Source: Phycisphaerales bacterium (GTDB lineage Bacteria; Planctomycetota; Phycisphaerae; UBA1845; Fen-1342). Taken from it: a stretch of DNA of 64,000 nucleotides. The DNA lies in assembly GCA_016710275.1 (NCBI GenBank), contig JADJXS010000001.1, positions 930,001-994,000 of the forward strand, in the 5' to 3' direction. The position numbers were made by a program, and so were the translations under genes. Positions 41,727 to 52,000 of the stretch are shown one piece after another; the first letter of the stretch is position 1; every line of letters begins with the position of its first letter. The notes under the pieces are model-generated. The model saw only the letters and a program-made list of their open reading frames with translations, was not told where the DNA came from and did not search any database.

Positions 41727-42947
41727 ATGCTTCGTATCGCCCTGATCGGACTGACCCTCAGCACCCTGGCACAGGTTCTGCCCGGGTGCCCGACGTCCAC
41801 TCCCGATCCGCAGGTTGTGGATCGCGGGCGAATTGAGACGACCGCGGTAAGCAATGCCGCACCGTCGGTGAGCGTCGGCGTGGACGTGGAGCTTCGCGCT
41901 TCGGCCGATGGGGACGATGTTTCATACTCGTGGCTTCAGACCGCCGGACCGGGCGTGCAGATCCGGGATGCGGGCAGCCGTATCGCGCGGTTCACGGCGC
42001 CGTCGCTGGCGGATTCCAAGACGCTGCGATTTCAGGTCACGACTCGAAACCCGGACGGCGACGTCGGCAGCGCCGAGGTGAAGGTGATTGTGGGTGCCGA
42101 CCCGAACTACGGGCAATCCGGCAACCTGTTCGGCGGCGGGACCAGCGGCACGGTGCTGATCGCGCGCGCCGGGGCGGACAAGTCGGCGGAGGAGGGCAGC
42201 ACGGTCCAACTCAGCGGCCTGGGCAGCGGCGGGCCGATCGTGGCGTTCGCCTGGCGGCAGACCGCCGGCACGGGGGTGATTCTCAGCGCGCCCAGCGCGG
42301 CTTCGACGAGTTTCACCGCGCCGCCGTTTCAGAGCAGCGGGCCGAACCGGCTGGAGTTCGAGCTGACGGTGCGCGACGCCGGCGGTCTGAACTCGCGTGA
42401 CCGGGTGGCGGTCACGGTGACGGAGGCGGACGACCCCGACGGCGGCAACGGCACTGACAACAAGCCGCGCGTGCGGGTCGTGACGACAATGGGCGACTTC
42501 GTGATCGAGCTGGATCGCGACCGCGCCCCGAACACGGTGAAGAACTTCCTGGACTACGCGGATGAGAATTTCTTCGACAACACGCTGATTCACCGGGTGG
42601 TGCCCGGGTTCGTGATTCAGGGCGGCGGATTCAACGCCGGGCTGATTGAGAAGTCCGTGACGCGCCCGGCGCTGCGGAGCGAAGCGCCGAACGGCAACAC
42701 GAATGTCCGCGGCACGGTGTCGATGGCGCTGCGCGGCGGCAATCCCGATTCCGGCACGACGCAGTGGTTCGTGAACCTGGTGGACAACACCTTCCTCGAC
42801 AGCCAGCGCTTCACGGTTTTCGGGCGCGTGGTCGAGGGCATATCAATCGTGGACACGATCGGCACCGTCGCCACCACGACGCGCAACAGCCTGCAGGACG
42901 TACCGGTGACGGACATCCTCATCACCGACGTTCGCCGCGAGCCGTAG
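41727..42947 (+). CDS. Lipoprotein with cyclophilin-type peptidyl-prolyl isomerase domain
   Basis: 406 residues. A lipoprotein signal (ALIGLTLSTLAQVLPGC) is followed by two Ig/PKD-like beta domains: VELRASADGDDVSYSWLQTA, and ADKSAEEGSTVQLSGLGSGG with AFAWRQTAG. A cyclophilin domain closes the protein: TTMGDFVIELDRDRAPNTVK, then FDNTLIHRVVPGFVIQGGGF, GTVSMALRGG, TTQWFVNLVDN and FTVFGRVVEG. The catalytic arginine in HRVVPGFVIQGG is kept. It probably catalyses proline isomerisation in folding of exported proteins, anchored by lipid. The ATG at 41727 follows GGAGA by nine bases. Confidence 0.9.
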   Translation: MLRIALIGLTLSTLAQVLPGCPTSTPDPQVVDRGRIETTAVSNAAPSVSVGVDVELRASADGDDVSYSWLQTAGPGVQIRDAGSRIARFTAPSLADSKTLRFQVTTRNPDGDVGSAEVKVIVGADPNYGQSGNLFGGGTSGTVLIARAGADKSAEEGSTVQLSGLGSGGPIVAFAWRQTAGTGVILSAPSAASTSFTAPPFQSSGPNRLEFELTVRDAGGLNSRDRVAVTVTEADDPDGGNGTDNKPRVRVVTTMGDFVIELDRDRAPNTVKNFLDYADENFFDNTLIHRVVPGFVIQGGGFNAGLIEKSVTRPALRSEAPNGNTNVRGTVSMALRGGNPDSGTTQWFVNLVDNTFLDSQRFTVFGRVVEGISIVDTIGTVATTTRNSLQDVPVTDILITDVRREP

Positions 42948-43045
42948 CAGCGGCGCTTGCATTCTCTCGATGACTGGTCAGGCGGCGCCGGGCGCGCGAT
43001 GATGGGCTTCGCCGCGCGCTTCCCGCGCGCCGGCCGGAGCCGAGC

Positions 43046-45661
43046 ATGCCGCACCCGCCGACAGAAATCGAGTCGCTTCCGTTTACCCGCTTCCTCATCA
43101 GGATTTCCGTTCCACTCCGGCGCTGCGCAGCCCTGCTGATGTTGCTGCCGCTGCTGGGGTGGACGGCCGTCGCGATTGCGCAGGAGGCGGCGGGGGCCGA
43201 AGAGGCTCCGCCCGCCGGTGCGGAGGCGACAACCGCCCCGGCGGTCAAGCCGCGTCTGGAACTGCACCACCTGTATGGCAAGAAAGCCCTGAAGTTCGAC
43301 GGGGAATATGCCCGTGACCTGCGCTGGTCGGCGACCGGCCCCAGCTATCTGGATCGCCGCGACGGCGTGCTGATGCGCGTCGAGGCCGTGACCGACACGG
43401 CCACGCCGGCATTCGACTACGTCACGCTGGCGGCTGCGCTGCGCAGCGCGGGGGTGGAGGAGGCGGCGGCTGAGGCGCTGGGCAAGGACCCGGGGTATTT
43501 CGAGGATGGTGCAGCGGCGGTGCTCATCGCGGATGGAACGCGCCGCTTCGTGTACCGCTTTCACGATGCGCGACTGCGCGAGCTGCCGGGCACGGCCGAG
43601 AACCGGCGGATTGAGCAGCTCAGCCCGGCGGCGGGCTTCGTATCGTTCGTGCGCGACAATGATCTGCACATGATCGACGTGCAGTCGGGCGCGGAGCGGC
43701 GGTTGACCGCGGATGGCGGCGAAGCGCGGCTCAACGGTCTGCTGGACTGGGTGTACCAGGAGGAGATTTACGGCCGCGGCGATTATCAGGGGTACTGGTG
43801 GCGCGAGGACGACGCCTGGATCGCGCTGCTGCAATTCGACGAATCGGCGGTTCCGCTGTACACGATCGCCGATCAGACGGTTCATCCGCCGCGCGTGCAG
43901 CGCTATCACTATCCGAAGGTCGGCGACCCGAACCCGGTCGTGCGGCTCGGGGTGGTGCGGCCCGGCGGCGGCGATGTGCGCTGGGTCGATCTGTCGGGCT
44001 ATGAGAAGCCGCAGGAATTGCTGATTGTGCGAGTCGGCTGGGCGCCGGACGGGCGGCTGCTGTTTCAGTTGCAGGACCGCGCGCAGACGTGGCTGGACCT
44101 GTGCGACGCCGACCCTGCCGACGGGCGGGTGCGGCGACTGCTGCGCGAACGCACGGCGGCGTGGGTCGAGCCGCGCGACGAGCCGTACTGGCTTGAGGAC
44201 GGATCGTTTCTCTGGCAGAGCGAGCGCGACGGGTTCATGCACGTGTATCACCATGCGCGTGACGGGCGCCTGATCCGCAGGGTCACGCGCGGGGATTGGG
44301 AAGTGCGGGAATTGCACGGCGTCGATGAAGCGGGCGGGTGGGTTTATTTCAGCGGCACGCGCGACGGCCTGCTGCAGCTACACGCGTACCGGACGCCGCT
44401 GGGTGGCGGGCCGGTGGCGCGCTTGACCGAACCGGGGCGGTCGCATCGGGTGGAGTTTGATGCGGAGTTTCGCTTTTTCATCGACACGTCCGGCGCAGCG
44501 CTTTCGCCGCCGCGCGTGGAGCTGCGGCAGGCGGATGGGCGCTTCATCCGCACGATCAGTGCGAATGAGACATCGCCGCTGCACGACTTCGCGCTGGGGG
44601 CGGTGAGCTTTCACGAGGTGCCGGCGCGGGATGGCTATCGGCTGCCGGCGATGATGATCCGCCCGCCGGACTTCGATCCCGAGGTGGATTACCCGGTGTG
44701 GGTGATGACCTACGGCGGGCCTCACTCGCCGGAAGTGGCGGATCGGTGGAACACGCGGCGCATGCCGCTGCGACAATTCATCGCGCAGCGCGGGTTCGTG
44801 GTCTGGCAGATCGATCCGCGCAGCGCATCGGGGCGCGGGGCGGCGTCCGCGTGGCAGGCGTATGGCCGATTGGGGCAGGGAGAGCTGGACGACATCGAGG
44901 ACAGCCTCGACTGGCTGCGCGAACAGGGGATGATCCGCGACGGCACACGTGTGGGGATTGAGGGCTACAGCTACGGCGGCTTCCTGGGTTGCCTGGCAGC
45001 GGTGCGCAGCGAGCGATTCGACGCGGTGATCGCCGGGGGGCCGGTGACGGATTGGCGGTTCTACGATTCGATCTACACGGAGCGCTACATGGGGCTGCTG
45101 GCGGAGAGCGAGGCGGCGTACGAAGCCTGTTCGCCGCTGCGCCTGCTTGAAGCGCGGGAGGCTGCGTCGGGGAACGGAGCGGAATCGGAGCCGGCGGAAT
45201 CGGAGCCGGCGGCTTCGGAGTCGGCGGCGTCGGAGCCGGCATTACCGGAGTCGGAAGACGAGCCGGATGCGACCGAGCCATCGGGGGAAAATGGGGACGA
45301 TTCGACGGTCGCTGCGACATCGCCGGTAAATGACCATTCGGCGTCGGTTGTTTCGGCAGCGGCTGCCGATTCGCATGCGGCTACGACCGCACCTGCGACC
45401 GCGGAGCCGCCCGCGCCGGCGGCCGCTCCGCCGCCGGCGGGCATTCGAGCGCGGCTGCTGCTGGCGCACGGGGTGATCGACGACAACGTGCACCTGCAGA
45501 ACACGCTGCTGTTCATCCGGGCGCTGCAGAAGCGGGATGTGCTGTTTGAGACGACGATCTACCCGATGGATGAGCACAGCCTGCACGTCGGGGCGCGGCA
45601 TTACGCCGCGACGAGGCTGGATTTCATGACCCGGCACCTGCGGCCGCCGGCGCAGCCTTGA
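43046..45661 (+). CDS. S9B (dipeptidyl peptidase IV-type) prolyl oligopeptidase with an internal low-complexity insert
   Basis: 871 residues. A signal peptide (AALLMLLPLLGWTAVAIAQ) is followed by the eight-blade DPP IV-type propeller, including LLDWVYQEEIYGRGDYQGYW with the glutamate pair that binds the substrate N-terminus. The hydrolase domain has the nucleophile in EGYSYGGFLG. The aspartate is in AHGVIDDNVH and the histidine in DEHSLHVGARHY. It should release dipeptides from peptide N-termini outside the cytoplasm. Between nucleophile and aspartate, residues about 701-798 are a Glu/Ser/Ala/Pro insert (EPAESEPAASESAASEPALP, for example). Normal family members lack it. ATG 43046 has GGAG six bases upstream. 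Confidence 0.9.
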   Translation: MPHPPTEIESLPFTRFLIRISVPLRRCAALLMLLPLLGWTAVAIAQEAAGAEEAPPAGAEATTAPAVKPRLELHHLYGKKALKFDGEYARDLRWSATGPSYLDRRDGVLMRVEAVTDTATPAFDYVTLAAALRSAGVEEAAAEALGKDPGYFEDGAAAVLIADGTRRFVYRFHDARLRELPGTAENRRIEQLSPAAGFVSFVRDNDLHMIDVQSGAERRLTADGGEARLNGLLDWVYQEEIYGRGDYQGYWWREDDAWIALLQFDESAVPLYTIADQTVHPPRVQRYHYPKVGDPNPVVRLGVVRPGGGDVRWVDLSGYEKPQELLIVRVGWAPDGRLLFQLQDRAQTWLDLCDADPADGRVRRLLRERTAAWVEPRDEPYWLEDGSFLWQSERDGFMHVYHHARDGRLIRRVTRGDWEVRELHGVDEAGGWVYFSGTRDGLLQLHAYRTPLGGGPVARLTEPGRSHRVEFDAEFRFFIDTSGAALSPPRVELRQADGRFIRTISANETSPLHDFALGAVSFHEVPARDGYRLPAMMIRPPDFDPEVDYPVWVMTYGGPHSPEVADRWNTRRMPLRQFIAQRGFVVWQIDPRSASGRGAASAWQAYGRLGQGELDDIEDSLDWLREQGMIRDGTRVGIEGYSYGGFLGCLAAVRSERFDAVIAGGPVTDWRFYDSIYTERYMGLLAESEAAYEACSPLRLLEAREAASGNGAESEPAESEPAASESAASEPALPESEDEPDATEPSGENGDDSTVAATSPVNDHSASVVSAAAADSHAATTAPATAEPPAPAAAPPPAGIRARLLLAHGVIDDNVHLQNTLLFIRALQKRDVLFETTIYPMDEHSLHVGARHYAATRLDFMTRHLRPPAQP

Positions 45662-45866
45662 GGGGGTGCGGGGGGGGGGACGCGGTGTGCCCGACGGGCT
45701 GTGACCGGGTTCAGCGCGGCGCAGGGTGGGGCGGGACGGTACAATGGGCGTCTGGATGCACTTCGCGCTGGCCCCGGCGCGGCGGATGCGCCACGCGGAG
45801 CGCCGGTGCGCGCCGCGGGTAGGCCGCGCCGCATGACTGCGGCGCCCGATCGCCGGAGGCTTCATC

Positions 45867-46745
45867 ATGTTTGAGAGTCTGTTCCATCGCGGCATTTCCC
45901 GTCCCAAGCCTGTTGTGACCCCGGCGACCACGGGTGAGACGCAGTTGCCGCACACGACGATCTTCATCCGTCCGGCCGTGTTGCCCGGCGGCGGAAGCTA
46001 CATCACGACGGTGCTGCAGCACCTGTCGGAGATTCAGTCATTTCCGCTGGGGGCGAAGTTCATTCAGGATCTCAGTGCGCTGGGCAAGCGGCAGCTCATC
46101 ACCTATGGCGGGCCGGGGTCGAACCAGGCGGCCGGCACGACCGCGGCCTATGTGCGGCTGCGGTTGATGCACGACCAGATGGACAAGGCCGGTTTCGGCG
46201 CGGAGTTCAAGAAGACGCTGGCAGCGTCGGGCAAGACTACGGCGACGCTGGCGAGGGAACTGGTGTCGGCCAAATTGCCGCGATGGGACGGCACGACCGA
46301 TCGCAGCCCGTTTGCACACGCGCCGCTGTCGGCGGCCAAGCCGGGTCTGCCGCGCACGCCGGTGGAGATCGAGAAGCAGTTGACGGACTGGGCCGCCGGG
46401 ACGGGGCTGCCGTCGAAGGATGAGATGGACGTGCTGTGCCTGGCGCTGGAGCCGTGGCTGGAGCGCGGCAACGGGGTGAGCACGCGCATCAACTATGATC
46501 CGCACAAGACGCAAACGGCGGCGGGGTCGCGGCCGCCGCACGTGGCGCTGTTTCATGAGCTGGTGCACGCGTACTACAACGCGCAGGGCAAGCAGCTTGG
46601 CCGCGAGGACAGCATTCAGGAGGAAAACGGCGGTCGGCTGTTCGAGCTGATGAGCGTGGGGTTGCCGCCGTTTGACCAGCGGCCCTACAGCGAGAACAAG
46701 TTCCGCGCGGCGCTGGGCGTGGGGCCGCGCACGAAGTATCCGTGA
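45867..46745 (+). CDS. M91/NleD-HopH1-like zinc metalloprotease
   Basis: 292 residues with no signal peptide. The zincin motif is HELVH at residues 230-234, in PPHVALFHELVHAYYNAQGK. Downstream EENGGRLFELMSVGLPPFDQ and the ending YSENKFRAALGVG match the M91 group: the type III effectors NleD, HopH1 and XopG, and effector-like proteins in environmental bacteria. The N-terminal ~180 residues are not recognised. Known members cleave host kinases; here the target is unknown. No secretion-system gene is adjacent. ATG 45867 has GGAGG about eight bases upstream. It converges on the next gene. Confidence 0.72.
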   Translation: MFESLFHRGISRPKPVVTPATTGETQLPHTTIFIRPAVLPGGGSYITTVLQHLSEIQSFPLGAKFIQDLSALGKRQLITYGGPGSNQAAGTTAAYVRLRLMHDQMDKAGFGAEFKKTLAASGKTTATLARELVSAKLPRWDGTTDRSPFAHAPLSAAKPGLPRTPVEIEKQLTDWAAGTGLPSKDEMDVLCLALEPWLERGNGVSTRINYDPHKTQTAAGSRPPHVALFHELVHAYYNAQGKQLGREDSIQEENGGRLFELMSVGLPPFDQRPYSENKFRAALGVGPRTKYP

Positions 46746-46792
46746 TGAAGCATCCTTGATTTTGAGCGCTGTCCGCGAGAGGCGCCGCGCAT

Positions 46793-47860
46793 CTAGCGAA
46801 CAGCCCCGCGGCCGCGAATCATGCACATCCCCAGCGCGGTCAGGGCGGCTGCCACGCCGCCGACGACCGGGATGCTGCGCCGCCACTGCTGACTCTCGCG
46901 GGCGACGCGAACCCGGGAGCCGTCAAGCGGCTCAGGGCCGGCCGTCACATGCTGTTCCGCCAAGCGCCCTTCCTCGTTGAACGTCTGGTGCAGCGACGTG
47001 CCGTCGGCGCGCTCCGTGCGGATCATCGCTGAGACCGTCTCCGGTCGGATCGTGACATCGTCGCGCGACAGCCCCGGGCGGTGCGTCGCCTGCGTCACCT
47101 CGATCACGTGGATGTTGCAGCGCGGCGCGGGGATGGCGGAGTTTGACACCACGACCACGGCCTCGACCGGGACGCGCAGCCCGTTCACGACCGCGCTGCT
47201 GCGGACGACGTGCTCACGCGTAACCAGTGACTTCGCATCGGCGGTGGGTGAGAATTCCTGGCGGATGCGCTCGATCAGGCCGTCCGCGGCGACGTCGACG
47301 ACGAGATGGTGGGTGATGCCGGCGTCGGTGTGTGTGCCGGCGAAGCGGAAGAGGCCGTCGGCCTTGCCGGCGGGCGCGAGGGTGCCGTCGAGGATGAGCG
47401 ACGAGGCGCTGACGGCGGTTCGCACGTCAGAGAGGCGGACGTTAAAGGCTGCCGGCGCGGGGTTCCAGCGAAACGTGCCGGCCGGTGCGCCGCTTTCGAC
47501 GACGGCGTGGTTGCGAAGCCCGCGCTTGTTGACGCGGACGTGGCGCGAGACGTAGCGGTCGGTGAGCATGCTCTCGACGACCGGCTCGTAGCCGGCGGCG
47601 GGATCGTCGGTCAGCAATTCGTTCAGCGCCTCGTTGCCGAGCGTGGTAAGGCGATGTTGATAGACGACCTGGCGCTTGGCGTCGGAGAGCGCTTTTTCGA
47701 TGGCGTCGGCGTCGAGTGCCGGCGCCTCGTCGAGGACGTGGACGCTCTGGGAGTACTCATAGACCAGGCCCGCGGCGTCGGCGCGACGCGAATCGAGCAG
47801 GTCCACGACGTCGTTGTGCGTTGCGGGTTGAGCGAGGCAAATGATGAGGAGGGGCAGCAT
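46793..47860 (-). CDS. Exported membrane-anchored hypothetical protein
   Basis: 355 residues. A short N-terminal hydrophobic stretch (MLPLLIICLAQPA) may be a signal peptide. The body has Val/Arg/Thr-rich beta-strand segments (VYQHRLTTLGNEALNELLTD, HHLVVDVAADGLIERIRQEF). A C-terminal helix (SIPVVGGVAAALTALGMCMI) with basic residues after it would anchor it in a membrane. No family recognised. ATG 47860 was chosen: it has AAGGGAG seven bases upstream and puts the signal peptide at the N-terminus, whereas the frame extends to 47905. Confidence 0.7.
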   Translation of the reverse strand: MLPLLIICLAQPATHNDVVDLLDSRRADAAGLVYEYSQSVHVLDEAPALDADAIEKALSDAKRQVVYQHRLTTLGNEALNELLTDDPAAGYEPVVESMLTDRYVSRHVRVNKRGLRNHAVVESGAPAGTFRWNPAPAAFNVRLSDVRTAVSASSLILDGTLAPAGKADGLFRFAGTHTDAGITHHLVVDVAADGLIERIRQEFSPTADAKSLVTREHVVRSSAVVNGLRVPVEAVVVVSNSAIPAPRCNIHVIEVTQATHRPGLSRDDVTIRPETVSAMIRTERADGTSLHQTFNEEGRLAEQHVTAGPEPLDGSRVRVARESQQWRRSIPVVGGVAAALTALGMCMIRGRGAVR

Positions 47861-47928
47861 GGGACGCTCCCTTGGGTTGCGAGCGAAATTCGCGCGGGCC
47901 GGCACTACGGATGAAGGCGAGCCAGATG

Positions 47929-48075
47929 GAGTTCGGTTCCATCGCGAAGCCCGTCAGCAGTGCGCATGCCGCCGCACAGCTCATGCCGGAGCCGATACCA
48001 CAAGTATCGCCCATGATTATCGGCAAGTCAAAAGAAACCCGGATTTCCTACTACCCAGGCCATGCAGCCGAATAG
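47929..48075 (+). CDS. Possible small protein
   Basis: A 48-residue frame beginning MEFGSIAKPVSSAHAAAQ and containing PQVSPMIIGKSKETRISYYP. It lies in the 370-bp divergent gap between 47860 and 48231, where GC falls. GAAGGCGAG precedes the ATG. No homology is recognised. It may be only a chance ORF in a promoter region. Confidence 0.25.
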   Translation, partial: EFGSIAKPVSSAHAAAQLMPEPIPQVSPMIIGKSKETRISYYPGHAAE

Positions 48076-48230
48076 CCTGACGATGCGGATTGCCTCACTC
48101 TGCGGCGCCTGCGGGTACGATCCCCGCTGCGCACGCCCTGTGGTTGAGCCTGGGCCGAGGCAACCGGCGTGCGCCCTCGGCTGGTTGCGGGCGATGGCGG
48201 CATGGCTGCGTCGCTCATCGGGAGTTGATC

Positions 48231-48758
48231 GTGAGGCAACATCGTCGGATTCGCCCCGTTGCGGCCGGGGCGCTGTTGTGCGCCGTCGCCGCTGTTTCGA
48301 TTTCGTCGCACGGGTGCCTGTTGCCGGAGGGTGGGGGGTTCGACGCGGACCTGTTCCGCGGGTCGTACGTCGGGACGTGGAGCAGCCAGACGACCGGTGA
48401 GGGCGGGCCGGCGCGGATCGACATCCGCATCGACCTGGCGAAGCAGACGGCCACGCTCACGCTCGACTTTGACGGGCAGTACCTGGGGATCGACAACCCG
48501 CCGGCCCACGAAATGAACGCGTCGTTTGACCTGACGGGGGCCAAGGCCCGCGGCACCGACGCGCTCTTCGGTGATTACAACGTCGTGATTGCCGCGGACG
48601 GGACGATGGTCGGCGTGTTTCGCAACCTCGACGGCGGGAACGTGCCGCTGTTGACGTACACGGGCAAGCTCACCGGCAATCGCATTTCGACGGAATATGA
48701 CGTGGTCTTTGCGGATGGGCGGGTGGTGAAGGCGACGGCGGAGTTGATCAAGCAGTAG
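48231..48758 (+). CDS. Hypothetical lipoprotein
   Basis: 175 residues. A short basic start, a hydrophobic stretch (PVAAGALLCAVAAVSIS) and a cysteine (SSHGCLLPEGG) suggest a lipoprotein, though the lipobox is not canonical. The mature part is a single beta-rich domain (YVGTWSSQTTGEGG, RIDLAKQTATLTLDFDGQYL, EYDVVFADGRVVKATAEL), possibly lipocalin-like. GTG 48231 is preceded by GGGAG at seven bases; the ORF extends to 48090 without a signal-like start. A terminator follows at 48859. Confidence 0.65.
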   Translation: MRQHRRIRPVAAGALLCAVAAVSISSHGCLLPEGGGFDADLFRGSYVGTWSSQTTGEGGPARIDIRIDLAKQTATLTLDFDGQYLGIDNPPAHEMNASFDLTGAKARGTDALFGDYNVVIAADGTMVGVFRNLDGGNVPLLTYTGKLTGNRISTEYDVVFADGRVVKATAELIKQ

Positions 48759-48858
48759 CGGCCGACGATGGTGCGTTCGGTCCGGTCGCGCGGCGCTGCG
48801 CGACGGAAATCACCCGACGCCGGCCCGAGCACATCCAGCACGCATCCCGCTGAAACGA

Positions 48859-48909
48859 CCCGCGGGCCGGCCGACGGCGTTTGCCGTCAGTCGACCCGCG
48901 GGATTTTTT
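48859..48909 (+). terminator. Intrinsic terminator
   Basis: CCCGCGGG (48859-48866) pairs with CCCGCGGG (48895-48902, self-complementary), with an inner GACGGC/GCCGTC stem, followed by six T bases. It ends the lipoprotein gene, 100 bases after its stop. Confidence 0.75.
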
Positions 48910-49004
48910 CACTTCATGGCTCGCGACGGCTCAGGCGCCGGGGTGTCCGGCACACAAGCCGCCCGGCCGCCCGCTTTCAGTCGCGGGCGACCCATCCTGC
49001 GGGC

Positions 49005-52000
49005 CTACGGGCAGACCACGCTTCCGCAGGTCGTGCCCGGTCCCATCGGCACGCCGCCGATCATCGTGCAGGCAGCGGGGAACAGCTCCGCACACGATCC
49101 CGGCAGGCAGCAGGCCTGGATGCCGCAACCCGCGCAGCCGGTGCCCGGCGTCGGCGAGACGAGGATGCAGGCCACGAAGGGATCGATGTCGAAGTTGTTG
49201 AAGACGCCGTCGCAATTGACGTCGCCCCAGCAACGGCGCTTGTCCCAGCAGGCCTGCGAGCCGCCCAGCGCGAGGTAGCCGGCCGGCGCGGCCGTCGGAT
49301 CGGGCGGCGACCCGATCAGCACGCCTTCGACGAAGAAGTCGATGTCGAAGTTGTTGACCGAGTTGTCGCAATTGGCGTCGCCGACCAGCACACCCGCGCA
49401 GCGGTTCTGCACGCACGGATTCGGCGTGCAGTCACTGCCGTCGCCCTGGTAGTCGCCGCCGACGAAGTCGCAGTTGGCCTGCGTGTCGATCACGCAGTTG
49501 GAACCGCGGCAGCAGGCGCCGGTGACCGGCGGGTTGCAGGGGTTTGTCGAGCAACTGGAGCCGTCGCCCTGGTACGCACCGGCGAGGGTGTTCTCGCACT
49601 GAGCCTGGGTGAGGCTGTCGTAGCAGCCGCCCTCCGGTACGCAGCAGGCGCCGACCGGTGCGCACGCCTGCGCCGTGAAGATCAGCCCCCACTGGTGGAG
49701 GATGCCGGTATCGGCGCCGGCCGCGTCCTCGACCGAGAGCGTCCACGTTCCCACGGAGTGGTGGTTGTCGAAGGCGCTGAGCATCTGGCCGGCGGTGACC
49801 GAGTTCGGGTTGTAGGAACCCGACACCGGCGTCGCGCAGACGGCCGCACCGGCCTCATCGTCGGCGATGACGTTCATGTTGTCATTGCCGCCGCAATCAC
49901 GGCTCCACAACTGCACGGTCGTCGCGTTGTGCGTGAGGCTGATGTTCAGGTCGCCGACGAAGGTGTGCGTCAGTATGTACCAGACATTCAGATCGGCGAC
50001 GCCGAAGAGGTCGGGGACGACGATCTGGCTGCTGACCGTGGTCAGGTCCGGGATCACCAGCTCGGGAACTAGCCCGTAGGAGGCAATGCCGCCGACGAGC
50101 GGGCAGCTTGAGCCGCCGCCCTGGAATGCGCCGCCGAAGCCGGCGCACTGGGCGGAATCGGCGATCAGGCACAGCCCGTCCGGCAGACAGCAGGCACCGG
50201 GCGGTGGGTTGCAGGGGTTGGTCGAGCAACTGGAGCCGTCGCCCTGGTACGCACCGCCGTAGGTGTTTTCGCACTGAGCCTGCGTGAGGCTGTCGTAGCA
50301 GCCGCCCTCGGGTACGCAGCAGGCGCCGACCGGTGCGCACGCCTGCGGCGTGAAGATCAGACCCCACTGGTGGAGGATGCCGGTATCGGCGCCGGCCGCG
50401 TCCTCGACCGAGAGCGTCCACGTTCCCACGGAGTGGTGGTTGTCGAAGGCGCTGAGCAACTGGCCGGCGGTGACGGAGTTCGGGTTGTATGAACCGGACA
50501 CCGGCGTCGCGCAGACGGCCGCACCGGCCTCATCGTCGGCGATGACGTTCATGTTGTCATTGCCGCCGCAATCACGGCTCCACAACTGCACGGTCGTCGC
50601 GTTGTGCGTGAGGCTGATGTTGAGGTCGCCGACGAAGGTGTGCGTCAGTATGTACCAGACATTCAGATCGGCGACGCCGAAGAGGTCGGGGATGACGATC
50701 TGGCTGCTGACCGTGGTCAGGTCCGGGATCACCAGCTCGGGAACTAGCCCGTAGGAGGCAATGCCGCCGACGAGCGGGCAGCTTGAGCCGCCGCCCTGGA
50801 ATGCGCCGCCGAAGGCGGCACACTGAATGGAATCAGCGATCAGGCACAGCTCGTCCGGCAGACAGCAAGCGCCGGTCGGCAGCGGGCAGGGATTCGGCGA
50901 GCAGTCGCTGCCGGCGCCCTGGAAGACGCCGCCGCTGGCGCCGCACTCGGCCTCGGTCACTTCGTCGCAGACGCCGTTTTCGCCGCAGCAGGCGCCCAGC
51001 GGCTGCGGGCAGGGGTTGGGCACGCAGCCGGAGCCGTTGCCCTGGTAGCTGCCGCCCGCGCCGGCGCAGGCCGAAGCGGTGACGAACGTGCACGAGCCGT
51101 CGTCGAAGCAGCAGGCGCCGCTCGGCTGCGCACACGGATTCGGCGAGCAGTTCGAGCCGTCGCCCTGGTAGGCGCCGTTGGCCGCGCCGCACTGCGCGGC
51201 GCCGGTCACGATGCAGGTGCCGTCCGCGAAGCAGCAGGCTCCGGTGGGAGCGGCCTGGCAATCGACGGAGAAACGAAGCTCCCAGAACAGCACTGTGCCG
51301 GTGTCGCCGGAGGCGGTGTCAGAGAGCGTCATCACCCAGTTGCCCTGGGCATTCGCCCCGTTGAACGCGGATAGCGGACCGAGGTCCGGCTGCCAGGTTC
51401 CGGTGACGTTGGCGGTGCCCGGTGCGGCGACTGCCGGAACGTCGTAGACGTTCGCGCCGGCGTCGTCGAGAACCATCGGCACCAGCGTCGTGGGATTGCC
51501 GAAGTTGTTGGCGCTGAAGCCGAACGATGACTGCGGCTGGCCCGGGCGACTGATCAAGGAGGCCGTTGCGCTGTTGGGCGCGGTGAGTACGGCGGTCACA
51601 TCGCCCTGATAGGTGTGCCGGATGACGAGCGCTACGTTGACATCCGAGACAACAAAGCTATCCGGCACGTTGATCGAGGTGGTGACGCCGGTGGGGCTGT
51701 TGTCCGGGATGTTGAGGTTGGGCGAAGCGCTATAGTTCCGCTGGCAAACGCTGCCCGCGCCGCCGAACGTGCCGCCCAGCGATGCGCAGTTCGACGCGGA
51801 GGTGATCTGGCAGGTGCCGTTGGTCAGGCAGCAGGCCCCATTGGGCTGGCTGCACGGATTGGGCGAGCAGCTCGTGCCGTGGCCCTGGTAGGAACCGCCG
51901 AGCAGGCCGCAGTTTGCCTCTGTAATGACTCCGCATGCGCCGGATGCGAGACAGCAGGCGCCGGTCGCGCTGGAGCAGAGGCCGACCGAGCAGGGGACGT

